Below are positions 39,351-53,897 of a stretch of 64,000 nucleotides of DNA, in pieces. The stretch comes from Lantana camara. Taxonomy: Eukaryota > Streptophyta > Magnoliopsida > Lamiales > Verbenaceae. Made by a program: the position numbers and the translations under genes. Positions within the stretch are counted from its first letter, which is position 1, and every line of letters starts with the position of its first letter. The notes beneath the pieces are model-generated. The model made no database searches. It saw only the letters and a program-made list of their open reading frames with translations, and was not told the DNA's origin. Location of the stretch: positions 129,753,501 through 129,817,500 of the forward strand of contig CM074857.1 in assembly GCA_037501455.1 (NCBI GenBank). Direction: 5' to 3'.

Positions 39351-42300
39351 AGTCATAGAACAAAAGTTGTCGAATTTCGCAAAAATCCCAAGGCTTTAGC
39401 CTATCATTTTTCAAAAATTTTTGACGAGGTGTAAAAATCATGAAAATCGAATCAACCATGCATAAACGAAGTCAAGACATTAACAAATAGGAAAATTGAG
39501 TAGATAGGTGTAATTTATTGGCCAAACTAGTCACAGAACAAAAGTTATCGAATTTCGCCAAAATCCATAAGCTTTAGCCTATCAATTTTTAAAATTTTTT
39601 GTCGAGTGTAAAATTCATAAAAATCATATCAATCATACACAAACGATGTTTGAACATTAACAAATATGAAAATTGAGTTGATAGGTGTAATTTATTGGCC
39701 AAACTAGTCACAAAACAAAAGTTGTTGAATTTCACCAAAATCCCTAGGCTTTAGCCTATCAATTTTCAAAATTTTTTGATGAGGTGTAAAGTTCATGAAA
39801 ATCAAATCAATAATACACAAACGATGTTTGAACATTAACAAATATGAAAATTGAGTTGATAGGTCTAATTTATTGGCCAAACTAGTCACAGAACAAAAGT
39901 TGTCGAATTTCACCAAAATCCTAAAGCCTATCAATTTTCAAAATTTTTTGATGAGGTGTAAAATTCATGAAAATCAAATCAACCATGCACAAACTAAGCG
40001 TGAAAATTAAAAAATATGAAAATTGAGTAGATATGTTTAATTTATTGGCCAAACTAGTCACAGAACAAAAGTTGTCGAATTTTGCAAAAATCCCAAGGCT
40101 TTAGCCTATCAATTTTCAAAATTTTTTGACGAGGTGTAAAAATCATGAAAATCGAATCAACCATACATAAACGAAGTCTGAACATTAACAAATAGGAAAA
40201 TTGAGTACATAGGTGTAATTTATTAGCCAAACTAGTCACAGAACAAAGGTTGTCGAATTCCGTCAAAATCCCTGGGCTTTAGCCTATCAATTTTCAAAAA
40301 TTTTTGACGAGGTGTAAAATTCATAAAAATCATATCAATCATACACAAACGATGTTTGAACATTAACAAATATGCAAACTGAGTTGATAGGTGTAATTTA
40401 TTGGCCAAACTAGTCACAAAACAAAAGTTTTTGAATTTCATCAAAATCCCTAGGCTTTTAGCCTATCAATTTTCAAAATTTTTTGATGAGGTGTAAAATT
40501 CATGAAAATCAAATCAACCATGCACAAACTAAGTGTGAACATTAAAAAATATGAAAATTGAGTTGATAGGTGTAATTTATTGGCCAAACTAGTCACAGAA
40601 CAAAAGTTGTCGAATTTCACCAAAATCCCTAGGCTTTAGCCTATAAATTTTCAAAATTTTTTGATGAGGTGTAAAATTCATGAAAATCAAACCAACCATG
40701 CACAAACTAAGAGTGAACATTAAAAAAAATATGAAAATTGAGTAGATATGTTTAATTTATTGGCCAAACTAGTCATAGAACAAAAGTTGTCGAATTTCGC
40801 AAAAATCCCAAGGCTTTAGCCTATCATTTTTCAAAAATTTTTGACGAGGTGTAAAAATCATGAAAATCGAATCAACCATGCATAAACGAAGTCAAGACAT
40901 TAACAAATAGGAAAATTGAGTAGATAGGTGTAATTTATTGGCCAAACTAGTCACAGAACAAAAGTTATCGAATTTCGCCAAAATCCATAGGCTTTAGCCT
41001 ATCAATTTTTAAAATTTTTTGTCGAGTGTAAAATTCATAAAAATCATATCAATCATACACAAACGATGTTTGAACATTAACAAATATGAAAATTGAGTTG
41101 ATAGGTGTAATTTATTGGCCAAACTAGTCACAAAACAAAAGTTGTTGAATTTCACCAAAATCCCTAGGCTTTAGCCTATCAATTTTCAAAATTTTTTGAT
41201 GAGGTGTAAAGTTCATGAAAATCAAATCAATAATACACAAACGATGTTTGAACATTAACAAATATGAAAATTGAGTTGATAGGTCTAATTTATTGGCCAA
41301 ACTAGTCACAGAACAAAAGTTGTCGAATTTCACCAAAATCCTAAAGCCTATCAATTTTCAAAATTTTTTGATGAGGTGTAAAATTCATGAAAATCAAATC
41401 AACCATGCACAAACTAAGCGTGAAAATTAAAAAATATGAAAATTGAGTAGATATGTTTAATTTATTGGCCAAACTAGTCACAGAACAAAAGTTGTCGAAT
41501 TTTGCAAAAATCCCAAGGCTTTAGCCTATCAATTTTCAAAATTTTTTGACGAGGTGTAAAAATCATGAAAATCGAATCAACCATACATAAACGAAGTCTG
41601 AACATTAACAAATAGGAAAATTGAGTACATAGGTGTAATTTATTGGCCAAACTAGTCACAGAACAAAGGTTGTCGAATTCCGTCAAAATCCCTGGGCTTT
41701 AGCCTATCAATTTTAAAAAATTTTTGACGAGGTGTAAAATTCATAAAAATCATACCAATCATACACAAACGATGTTTGAACATTAACAAATATGCAAACT
41801 GAGTTGATAGGTGTAATTTATTGGCCAAACTAGTCACAAAACAAAAGTTTTTGAATTTCATCAAAATCCCTAGGCTTTTAGCCTATCAATTTTCAAAATT
41901 TTTTGATGAGGTGTAAAATTCATGAAAATCAAATCAACCATGCAAAAACTAAGTGTGAACATTAAAAAATATGAAAATTGAGTTGATAGGTGTAATTTAT
42001 TGGCCAAACTAGTCACAGAACAAAAGTTGTCGAATTTCACCATAATCCCTAGGCTTTAGCCTATCAATTTTCAAAATTTTTTGAGGAGGTGTAAAATTCA
42101 TGAAAATCAAATCAACCATGCACAAACTAAGTGTGAACATTAAAAAATATGAAAATTGAGTAGATATGTTTAATTTATTGGCCAAACTAGTCACAGAACA
42201 AAAGTTGTCGAATTTCGCCAAAATCCCTAGGCTTTAGCCTATCAATTTTTTAAATTTTTTGTCGAGGTGTAAAATTCATAAAAATCATACAAATCATACA

Positions 42301-45040
42301 CAAACGATGTTTGAACATTAACAAATATAAAAATTGAGTTGATAGGTGTAATTTATTGGCCAAACTAGTCACAAAACAAAAGTTGTTGAATTTCACCAAA
42401 ATCCCTAGGCTTTAGCCTATCAATTTTCAAAATTTTTTGATGAGGTGTAAAGTTCATGAAAATCAAATCAATAATACACAAACGATGTTTGAACATTAAC
42501 AAATATGAAAATTGAGTTGATAGGTCTAATTTATTGGCCAAACTAGTCACAGAACAAAAGTTGTCGAATTTCACCAAAATCCTAAAGCCTATCAATTTTC
42601 AAAATTTTTTGATGAGGTGTAAAATTCATGAAAATCAAATCAACCATGCACAAACTAAGCGTGAAAATTAAAAAATATGAAAATTGAGTAGATATGTTTA
42701 ATTTATTGGCCAAACTAGTCACAGAACAAAAGTTGTCGAATTTTGCAAAAATCCCAAGGCTTTAGCCTATCAATTTTCAAAATTTTTTGACGAGGTGTAA
42801 AAATCATGAAAATCGAATCAACCATACATAAACGAAGTCTGAACATTAACAAATAGGAAAATTGAGTACATAGGTGTAATTTATTAGCCAAACTAGTGAC
42901 AGAACAAAGGTTGTCGAATTCCGTCAAAATCCCTGGGCTTTAGCCTATCAATTTTCAAATATTTTTGACGAGGTGTAAAATTCATAAAAATCATATCAAT
43001 CATACACAAACGATGTTTGAACATTAACAAATATGCAAACTGAGTTGATAGGTGTAATTTATTGGCCAAACTAGTCACAAAACAAAAGTTTTTGAATTTC
43101 ATCAAAATCCCTAGGCTTTTAGCCTATCAATTTTCAAAATTTTTTGATGAGGTGTAAAATTCATGAAAATCAAATCAACCATGCACAAACTAAGTGTGAA
43201 CATTAAAAAATATGAAAATTGAGTTGATAGGTGTAATTTATTGGCCAAACTAGTCACAGAACAAAAGTTGTCGAATTTCACCAAAATCCCTAGGCTTTAG
43301 CCTATAAATTTTCAAAATTTTTTGATGAGGTGTAAAATTCATGAAAATCAAACCAACCATGCACAAACTAAGTGTGAACATTAAAAAAAATATGAAAATT
43401 GAGTAGATATGTTTAATTTATTGGCCAAACTAGTCATAGAACAAAAGTTGTCGAATTTCGCAAAAATCCCAAGGCTTTAGCCTATCATTTTTCAAAAATT
43501 TTTGACGAGGTGTAAAAATCATGAAAATCGAATCAACCATGCATAAACGAAGTCAAGACATTAACAAATAGGAAAATTGAGTAGATAGGTGTAATTTATT
43601 GGCCAAACTAGTCACAGAACAAAAGTTATCGAATTTCGCCAAAATCCATAGGCTTTAGCCTATCAATTTTTAAAATTTTTTGTCGAGTGTAAAATTCATA
43701 AAAATCATATCAATCATACACAAACGATGTTTGAACATTAACAAATATGAAAATTGAGTTGATAGGTGTAATTTATTGGCCAAACTAGTCACAAAACAAA
43801 AGTTGTTGAATTTCACCAAAATCCCTAGGCTTTAGCCTATCAATTTTCAAAATTTTTTGATGAGGTGTAAAGTTCATGAAAATCAAATCAATAATACACA
43901 AACGATGTTTGAACATTAACAAATATGAAAATTGAGTTGATAGGTCTAATTTATTGGCCAAACTAGTCACAGAACAAAAGTTGTCGAATTTCACCAAAAT
44001 CCTAAAGCCTATCAATTTTCAAAATTTTTTGATGAGGTGTAAAATTTATGAAAATCAAATCAACCATGCACAAACTAAGCGTGAAAATTAAAAAATATGA
44101 AAATTGAGTAGATATGTTTAATTTATTGGCCAAACTAGTCACAGAACAAAAGTTGTCGAATTTTGCAAAAATCCCAAGGCTTTAGCCTATCAATTTTCAA
44201 AATTTTTTGACGAGGTGTAAAAATCATGAAAATCGAATCAACCATACATAAACGAAGTCTGAACATTAACAAATAGGAAAATTGAGTACATAGGTGTAAT
44301 TTATTAGCCAAACTAGTCACAGAACAAAGGTTGTCGAATTCCGTCAAAATCCCTGGGCTTTAGCCTATCAATTTTCAAAAATTTTTGACGAGGTGTAAAA
44401 TTCATAAAAATCATATCAATCATACACAAACGATGTTTGAACATTAACAAATATGCAAACTGAGTTGATAGGTGTAATTTATTGGCCAAACTAGTCACAA
44501 AACAAAAGTTTTTGAATTTCATCAAAATCCCTAGGCTTTTAGCCTATCAATTTTCAAAATTTTTTGATGAGGTGTAAAATTCATGAAAATCAAATCAACC
44601 ATGCACAAACTAAGTGTGAACATTAAAAAATATGAAAATTGAGTTGATAGGTGTAATTTATTGGCCAAACTAGTCACAGAACAAAAGTTGACGAATTTCA
44701 CCAAAATCCCTAGGCTTTAGCCTATAAATTTTCAAAATTTTTTGATGAGGTGTAAAATTCATGAAAATCAAACCAACCATGCACAAACTAAGTGTGAACA
44801 TTAAAAAAAATATGAAAATTGAGTAGATATGCTTAATTTATTGGCCAAACTAGTCATAGAACAAAAGTTGTCGAATTTCGCAAAAATCCCAAGGCTTTAG
44901 CCTATCATTTTTCAAAAATTTTTGACGAGGTGTAAAAATCATGAAAATCGAATCAACCATGCATAAACGAAGTCAAGACATTAACAAATAGGAAAATTGA
45001 GTAGATAGGTGTAATTTATTGGCCAAACTAGTCACAGAAC
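39351..45040 (+). repeat. 1,420-bp (8-monomer) HOR, tandem copies with one 7-mer insert
   Basis: The private marker GTCAAGACATTAAC lies at 39471, 40891, 43552 and 44972, that is 1,420, 2,661 and 1,420 bp apart. 2,661 equals 1,420 plus 1,241, so an extra 7-mer was added between the second and third markers. Other private variants repeat with the same period: TCAATAATACAC, TAGGTCTAATT, GAGTACATAGG, CAAAGGTTG, GCAAACTGAG and AAAGTTTTTGAATTTCATC. Differences between copies are few by eye, so this is one of the younger blocks. Confidence 0.88.
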
Positions 45041-48000
45041 AAAAGTTATCGAATTCCGTCAAAATCCCTGGGCTTTAGCCTATCAATTTTAAAAAAATTT
45101 TGACGAGGTGTAAAATTCATAAAAATCATATCAATCATACACAAACGATGTTTGAACATTAACAAATATGCAAACTGAGTTGATAGGTGTAATTTATTGG
45201 CCAAACTAGTCACAAAACAAAAGTTTTTGAATTTCATCAAAATCCCTAGGCTTTTAGCCTATCAATTTTCAAAATTTTTTGATGAGGTGTAAAATTCATG
45301 AAAATCAAATCAACCATGCACAAACTAAGTGTGAACATTAAAAAATATGAAAATTGAGTTGATAGGTGTAATTTATTGGCCAAACTAGTCACAGAACAAA
45401 AGTTGTCGAATTTCACCATAATCCCTAGGCTTTAGCCTATCAAGTTTCAAAATTTTTTGAGGAGGTGTAAAATTCATGAAAATCAAATCAACCATGCACA
45501 AACTAAGTGTGAACATTAAAAAATATGAAAATTGAGTAGATATGTTTAATTTATTGGCCAAACTAGTCACAGAACAAAAGTTGTCGAATTTCGCCAAAAT
45601 CCCTAGGCTTTAGCCTATCAATTTTTTAAATTTTTTGTCGAGGTGTGAAATTCATAAAAATCATACAAATCATACACAAACGATGTTTGAACATTAACAA
45701 ATATAAAAATTGAGTTGATAGGTGTAATTTATTGGCCAAACTAGTCACAAAACAAAAGTTGTTGAATTTCACCAAAATCCCTAGGCTTTAGCCTATCAAT
45801 TTTCAAAATTTGTTGATGAGGTGTAAAGTTCATGAAAATCAAATCAATCATACACAAACGATGTTTGAACATTAACAAATATGAAAATTGAGTTGATAGG
45901 CGTAATTTATTGGCCAAACTAGTCACAGAACAAAAGTTGTCGGATTTCACCAAAATCCTAAAGCCTATCAATTTTCAAAATTTTTTGATGAGGTGTAAAA
46001 TTCATGAAAATCAAATCAACCATGCACAAACTAAGCGTGAAAATTAAAAAATATGAAAATTGAGTAGATATGTTTAATTTATTGGCCAAACTATTCACAG
46101 AACAAAAGTTGTCGAATTTTGCAAAAATCCCAAGGCTTTAGCCTATCAATTTTCAAAATTTTTTGACGAGGTGTAAAAATCATGAAAATCGAATCAACCA
46201 TACATAAACGAAGTCTGAACATTAACAAATAGGAAAATTGAGTAGATAGGTGTAATTTATTGGCCAAACTAGTCACAGAACAAAAGTTGTCGAATTCCGT
46301 CAAAATCCCTGGGCTTTGGCCTATCAATTTTCAAAAATTTTTGACGAGGTGTAAAATTCATAAAAATCATATCAATCATACACAAACGATGTTTGAACAT
46401 TAACAAATATGCAAATTGAGTTGAATGGTGTAATTTATTGGCCAAACTAGTCACAAAACAAAAGTTATTGAATTTCACCAAAATCCCTAGGCTTTAGCCT
46501 ATAAATTTTCAAAATTTTTTGATGAGGTGTAAAATTCATGAAAATCAAACCAACCATGCACAAACTAAGTGTGAACATTAAAAAAAATATGAAAATTGAG
46601 TAGATATGTTTAATTTATTGGCCAAACTAGTCATAGAACAAAAGTTGTCGAATTTCGCAAAAATCCCAAGGCTTTAGCCTATCATTTTTCAAAAATTTTT
46701 GACGAGGTGTAAAAATCATGAAAATCGAATCAACCATGCATAAACGAAGTCAGGACATTAACAAACAGGAAAATTGAGTAGATAGGTGTAATTTATTGGC
46801 CAAACTAGTCACAGAACAAAAGTTGTCGAATTTCGCCAAAATCCATAGGCTTTAGCCTATCAATTTTTAAAATTTTTTGTCGAGTGTAAAATTCATAAAA
46901 ATCATATCAATCATACACAAACGATGTTTGAACATTAACAAATATGAAAATTGAGTTGATAGGTGTAATTTATTGGCCAAACTAGTCACAAAACAAAAGT
47001 TGTTGAATTTCACCAAAATCCCTAGGCTTTAGCCTATCAATTTTCAAAATTTTTTGATGAGGTGTAAAGTTCATGAAATTCAAATCAATCATACACAAAC
47101 GATGTTTGAACATTAACAAATATGAAAATTGAGCTGATAGGTCTAATTTATTGGCCAAACTAGTCACAGAACAAAAGTTGTTGAATTTCACCAAAATCCT
47201 AGAGCCTATCAATTTTCAAAATTTTTTGATGAGGTGTAAAATTCATGAAAATCAAATCAACCATGCACAATCTAAGCGTGAAAATTAAAAAATATGAAAA
47301 TTGAGTAGATATGTTTAATTTATTGGCCAAACTAGTCACAGAACAAAAGTTGTCGAATTTCACCATAATCCCTAGGCTTTAGCCTATCAAGTTTCAAAAT
47401 TTTTTGAGGAGGTGTAAAATTCATGAAAATCAAATCAACCATGCACAAACTAAGTGTGAACATTAAAAAATATGAAAATTGAGTAGATATGTTTAATTTA
47501 TTGGCCAAACTAGTCACAGAACAAAAGTTGTCGAATTTCGCCAAAATCCCTAGGCTTTAGCCTATCAATTTTTTAAATTTTTTGTCGAGGTGTGAAATTC
47601 ATAAAAATCATACAAATCATACACAAACGATGTTTGAACATTAACAAATATAAAAATTGAGTTGATAGGTGTAATTTATTGGCCAAACTAGTCACAAAAC
47701 AAAAGTTGTTGAATTTCACCAAAATCCCTAGGCTTTAGCCTATCAATTTTCAAAATTTGTTGATGAGGTGTAAAGTTCATGAAAATCAAATCAATCATAC
47801 ACAAACGATGTTTGAACATTAACAAATATGAAAATTGAGTTGATAGGCGTAATTTATTGGCCAAACTAGTCACAGAACAAAAGTTGTCGGATTTCACCAA
47901 AATCCTAAAGCCTATCAATTTTCAAAATTTTTTGATGAGGTGTAAAATTCATGAAAATCAAATCAACCATGCACAAACTAAGCGTGAAAATTAAAAAATA

Positions 48001-49500
48001 TGAAAATTGAGTAGATATGTTTAATTTATTGGCCAAACTATTCACAGAACAAAAGTTGTCGAATTTTGCAAAAATCCCAAGGCTTTAGCCTATCAATTTT
48101 CAAAATTTTTTGACGAGGTGTAAAAATCATGAAAATCGAATCAACCATACATAAACGAAGTCTGAACATTAACAAATAGGAAAATTGAGTAGATAGGTGT
48201 AATTTATTGGCCAAACTAGTCACAGAACAAAAGTTGTCGAATTCCGTCAAAATCCCTGGGCTTTGGCCTATCAATTTTCAAAAATTTTTGACGAGGTGTA
48301 AAATTCATAAAAATCATATCAATCATACACAAACGATGTTTGAACATTAACAAATATGCAAATTGAGTTGAATGGTGTAATTTATTGGCCAAACTAGTCA
48401 CAAAACAAAAGTTATTGAATTTCACCAAAATCCCTAGGCTTTTAGCCTATCAATTTTCAAAAATTTTTGATGTGTAAAATTCATGAAAATCAAATCAACC
48501 ATGCACAAACTAAGTGTGAACATTAAAAAATATGAAAATTGAGTTGATAGGTGTAATTTATTGGCCAAACTAGTCACAGAACAAAAGTTGTCGAATTTCA
48601 CCAAAATCCCTAGGCCTATCAATTTTCAAAATTTTTTGAGGAGGTGTAAAATTCATGAAAATCAAATCAACCATGCACAAACTAAGTGTGAACATTTAAA
48701 AATATGAAAATTGAGTAGATATGTTTAATTTATTGGCCAAACTAGTCCCAGAACAAAAATTGTCGAATTTCGCAAAAATCCCAAGGCTTTAGCCTATCAA
48801 TTTTCAAAAATTTTTGACGAGGTGTAAAAATCATGAAAATCAAATCAACCATGCATAAACGAAGTCTGAACATTAACAAATGGGAAAATTGAGTAGATAG
48901 GTGTAATTTATTGGCCAAACTAGTCACAGAACAAAAGTTGTCGAATTTCGCCAAAATCCTTAGGCTTTACCCTATCAATTTTTAAAATTTTTTGTCGAGG
49001 GGTAAAATTCATAAAAATCATATCAATCATACACAAACGATGTTTGAACATTAACAAATATGAAAATTGAGTTGATAGGTGTAATTTATTGGCCAAACTA
49101 GCCACAAAACAAAAGTTGTTGAATTTCACCAAAATCCCTAGGCTTTTAGCCTATCAATTTTAAAAATTTTTTGATGAGGTGTAAAATTCATGAAAATCAA
49201 ATCAACCATGCACAAACTAATTGTAAACATTAAAAAATATGAAAATTGAGTTGATAGGTGTAATTTATTGGCCAAACTAGTCACAGAACAAAAGTTGTCG
49301 AATTTCACCAAAATCCCTAGGCTTTAGCCTATCAATTTTCAAAATTTTTTGAGGAGGTGTAAAATTCATGAAAATCAAATTAACCATGCACAAACTAAGT
49401 GTGAACATTAAAAAATATAAAAATTGAGAAGAGATGTTTAATTTATTGGCCAAACTAGTCACAGAACAAAAGTTGTCGAATTTCACAAAAATCCCAAGGT
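45041..49500 (+). repeat. 1,947-bp (11-monomer) repeat plus mosaic
   Basis: 45375-46488 recurs at 47322-48435 at offset 1,947 with shared rarities (TATCAAGTTTC, GTCGGATTTC, CTATTCACAG, GGGCTTTGGCC, GTGTGAAATTC). 46490-47330 recurs at about 49676-50516 (offset 3,186; marker GTCAGGACATTAAC at 46750 and 49936). A 3-bp loss (GATGTGTAAAA) is at about 48470, and the loop-less dyad TAGGCCTA is at 48611. The 48.4-49.5 kb part parallels 37.97-39.0 kb. Confidence 0.83.
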
Positions 49501-52500
49501 TTTAGCCTATCAATTTTCAAAAAATTTTGACGAGGTGTAGAAATCATGAAAATCAAATCAATCATACACAAACGATGTTTGAACATTAACAAATATGAAA
49601 ATTAAGTTGATAGGTGTAATTTATTGGCCAAACTAGTCACAGAACAAAAGTTGTCGAATTTCACCAAAATCCCTAGGCTTTAGCCTATAAATTTTCAAAA
49701 TTTTTTGATGAGGTGTAAAATTCATGAAAATCAAACCAACCATGCACAAACTAAGTGTGAACATTAAAAAAAATATGAAAATTGAGTAGATATGTTTAAT
49801 TTATTGGCCAAACTAGTCATAGAACAAAAGTTGTCGAATTTCGCAAAAATCCCAAGGCTTTAGCCTATCATTTTTCAAAAATTTTTGACGAGGTGTAAAA
49901 ATCATGAAAATCGAATCAACCATGCATAAACGAAGTCAGGACATTAACAAACAGGAAAATTGAGTAGATAGGTGTAATTTATTGGCCAAACTAGTCACAG
50001 AACAAAAGTTGTCGAATTTCGCCAAAATCCATAGGCTTTAGCCTATCAATTTTTAAAATTTTTTGTCGAGTGTAAAATTCATAAAAATCATATCAATCAT
50101 ACACAAACGATGTTTGAACATTAACAAATATGAAAATTGAGTTGATAGGTGTAATTTATTGGCCAAACTAGTCACAAAACAAAAGTTGTTGAATTTCACC
50201 AAAATCCCTAGGCTTTAGCCTATCAATTTTCAAAATTTTTTGATGAGGTGTAAAGTTCATGAAATTCAAATCAATCATACACAAACGATGTTTGAACATT
50301 AACAAATATGAAAATTGAGCTGATAGGTCTAATTTATTGGCCAAACTAGTCACAGAACAAAAGTTGTCGAATTTCACCAAAATCCTAGAGCCTATCAATT
50401 TTCAAAATTTTTTGATGAGGTGTAAAATTCATGAAAATCAAATCAACCATGCACAATCTAAGCGTGAAAATTAAAAAATATGAAAATTGAGTAGATATGT
50501 TTAATTTATTGGCCAAACTAGTCACAGAACAAAAGTTGTCGAATTTCGCAAAAATCCAAGGCTTTAGCCTATCAATTTTCAAAATTTTTTGACGAGGTGT
50601 AAAAATCATGAAAATCGAATCAACCATACATAAACGAAGTCTGAACATTAACAAATAGGAAAATTGAGTAGATAGGTGTAATTTATTGGCCAAACTAGTC
50701 ACAGAACAAAGGTTGTCGAATTCCGTCAAAATCCCTAGGCTTTAGCCTATCAATTTTCAAAAATTTTTGACGAGGTGTAAAATTCATAAAAATCATATCA
50801 ATCATACACAAACGATGTTTGAATATTAACAAATATGCAAATTGAGTTGATAGGTGTAATTTATTGGCCAAATTAGTCACAAAACAAAAGTTTTTGAATT
50901 TCACCAAAATCCCTAGGCTTTTAGCCTATCAATTTTCAAAATTTTTTGATGAGGTGTAAAATTCATGAAAATCAAATCAACCATGCACAAACTAAGTGTG
51001 AACATTAAAAAATATGAAAATTGAGTTGATAGGTGTAATTTATTGGCCAAACTAGTCACAGAACAAAAGTTGTCGAATTTCACAAAAATCCCAAGGTTTT
51101 AGCCTATCAATTTTCAAAAATTTTTGACGAGGTGTAAAAATCATGAAAAACAAATCAATCATACACAAACGATGTTTGAACATTAACAAATATGAAAATT
51201 AAGTTGATAGGTGTAATTTATTGGCCAAACTAGTCACAGAACAAAAGTTATCGAATTTCACCAAAATCCCTAGGCTTTAGCCTATAAATTTTCAAATTTT
51301 TTTGATGAGGTGTAAAATTCATGAAAATCAAACCAACCATGCACAAACTAAGTGTGAACATTAAAAAAAATATGAAAATTGAGTAGATATGTTTAATTTA
51401 TTGGCCAAACTAGTCATAGAACAAAAGTTGTCGAATTTCGCAAAAATCCCAAGGCTTTAGCCTATCATTTTTCAAAAATTTTTGACGAGGTGTAAAAATC
51501 ATGAAAATCGAATCAACCATGCATAAACGAAGTCAGGACATTAACAAATAGGAAAATTGAGTAGATAGGTGTAATTTATTGGCCAAACTAGTCACAGAAC
51601 AAAAGTTGTCGAATTTCGCCAAAATCCATAGGCTTTAGCCTATCAATTTTTAAAATTTTTTGTCGAGTGTAAAATTCATAAAAATCATATCAATCATACA
51701 CAAACGATGTTTGAACATTAACAAATATGAAAATTGAGTTGATAGGTGTAATTTATTGGCCAAACTAGTCACAAAACAAAAGTTGTTGAATTTCACCAAA
51801 ATCCCTAGGCTTTAGCCTATCAATTTTCAAAATTTTTTGATGAGGTGTAAAGTTCATGAAAATCAAATCAATCATACACAAACGATGTTTGAACATTAAC
51901 AAATATGAAAATTGAGTTGATAGGTCTAATTTATTGGCCAAACTAGTCACAGAACAAAAGTTGTCGAATTTCACCAAAATCCTAAAGCCTATCAATTTTC
52001 AAAATTTTTTGATGAGGTGTAAAATTCAGGAAAATCAAATCAACCATGCACAAACTAAGCGTGAAAATTAAAAAATATGAAAATTGAGTAGATATGTTTA
52101 ATTTATTGGCTAAACTAGTCACAGAACAAAAGTTGTCGAATTTCGCAAAAATCCCAAGGCTTTAGCCTATCAATTTTCAAAATTTTTTGACGAGGTGTAA
52201 AAATCATGAAAATCGAATCAACCATACATAAACGAAGTCTGAACATTAACAAATAGGAAAATTGAGTAGATAGGTGTAATTTATTGGCCAAACTAGTCAC
52301 AGAACAAAGGTTGTCGAATTCCGTCAAAATCCCTGGGCTTTAGCCTATCAATTTTCAAAAATTTTTGACGAGGTGTAAAATTCATAAAAATCATATCAAT
52401 CATACACAAACGATGTTTGAATATTAACAAATATGCAAATTGAGTTGATAGGTGTAATTTATTGGCCAAACTAGTCACAAAACAAAAGTTTTTGAATTTC

Positions 52501-53184
52501 ACCAAAATCCCTAGGCTTTTAGCCTATCAATTTTCAAAATTTTTTGATGAGGTGTAAAATTCATGAAAATCAAATCAACCATGCACAAACTAAGTGTGAA
52601 CATTAAAAAATATGAAAATTGAGTTGATAGGTGTAATTTATTGGCCAAACTAGTCACAGAACGAAAGTTGTCGAATTTCACCATAATCCCTAGGCTTTAG
52701 CCTATCAATTTTCAAAATTTTTTGAGGAGGTGTAAAATTCATGAAAATCAAATCAACCATGCACAAACTAAGTGTGAACATTAAAAAATATGAAAATTGA
52801 GTAGATATGTTTAATTTATTGGCCAAACTAGTCACAGAACAAAAGTTGTCGAATTTCGCCAAAATCCCTAGGCTTTAGCCTATCAATTTTTTAAATTTTT
52901 TGTCGAGGTGTAAAAATCATACAAATCATACAAATCATACACAAACGATGTTTGAACATTAACAAATATGAAAATTGAGTTGATAGGTGTAATTTATTGG
53001 CCAAACTAGTCACAAAACAAAAGTTGTTGAATTTCACCAAAATCCCTAGGCTTTTAGCTTATCAATTTTCAAAATTTTTTGATGAGGTGTAAAATTCATG
53101 AAAATCAAATCAATCAAACACAAACGATGTTTGAACATTAAAAATTATGAAAATTTAGTTGATACGTGTAATTTATTGGGGAAA
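49501..53184 (+). repeat. 1,597-bp (9-monomer) repeat pair and downstream monomers
   Basis: 50168 matches 51765 and 50695 matches 52293 (offset 1,597-1,598); the marker GTCAGGACATTAAC is at 49936 and 51535. Copy 1 has a 1-bp shortening (AAAATCCAAGG at about 50550). After 52.5 kb the monomers follow the 45.3 kb order (CACCATAATCCC, TTTGAGGAGG, CATACAAATCATAC). One monomer carries three tandem AAATCATAC units at 52914-52940. Confidence 0.82.
52914..52940 (+). repeat. Three tandem 9-bp AAATCATAC units
   Basis: AAATCATAC occurs three times head to tail where the related monomers at 42280 and 45650 have it less regularly (CATAAAAATCATACAAATCATAC). Lengths are equal, so the third unit arose by two substitutions rather than by insertion. 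Confidence 0.8.
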
Positions 53185-53897
53185 CTAGTCACAGAACAAA
53201 AGTTGTCGAATTTCACCAAAATCCCAAGGCTTTAGCCTATCAATTTTCAAATTTTTTTGATGAGGTGTAAAATTCATGAAAATAAAATCAACCATGAACA
53301 AACTAAGTGTGAACATTAAAAAATATGAAAATTGAGTAGATATGTTTAATTTGTTGGCCAAACTAGTCACAGAACAAAAGTTGTCGAATTTCGCCAAAAT
53401 CCCTAGGCTTTAGCCTATCAATTTTTGAAATTTTTTAACGAGGTGTAAAATTCATGAATATCAAATCAACCATGTATAAACGAACTCTGAACATTAAAAA
53501 ATATTAAAATTGAGTAGATAGGTGTAATTTATTGGCCAAACTAGTCACAGAACAAAAGTTATCGAATTTCGCCAAAATCCCTAGGCTTTAGCCTATCTAT
53601 TTTTAAAATTTTTTGACGAGGTGTAAAATTCATGAAAATCAAATCAATCACGCACAAACGAAGTGTGAACATTAACCAATAGAAAATTTGGGTTGATAGG
53701 TGTAATTTATTGAACAAACTAGGCACAGAACAAAAGTTGTCGAATTTGGCCAAAATCCCAAGGCTTTAGCCTATCAATTTTTAAAATTTTTAACGAGGCG
53801 TAACATTTATGAAAATCGAATCAACCATGCATAAACAAAGTTTGAACATTAATAAATATGAAAATTGAGTAGATAGGTGTAATTTATTGGCAAAAAT
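53185..53897 (+). repeat. Flanking segment shared with 61.9-62.64 kb
   Basis: Four monomers with ACCATGAACAAAC, TTTTTTAACGAGG with GAATATC, CTATCTATTTTTAAA with TTATTGAACAAACTAG, and AACGAGGCGTAAC. The same series recurs at about 61900-62641 (offset 8,715, then 8,744 after a 29-bp insertion in the right copy). The regular 5/6-mer block lies between the two copies, so it is bracketed by a direct duplication of left-type (E/F) monomers. Confidence 0.78.
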
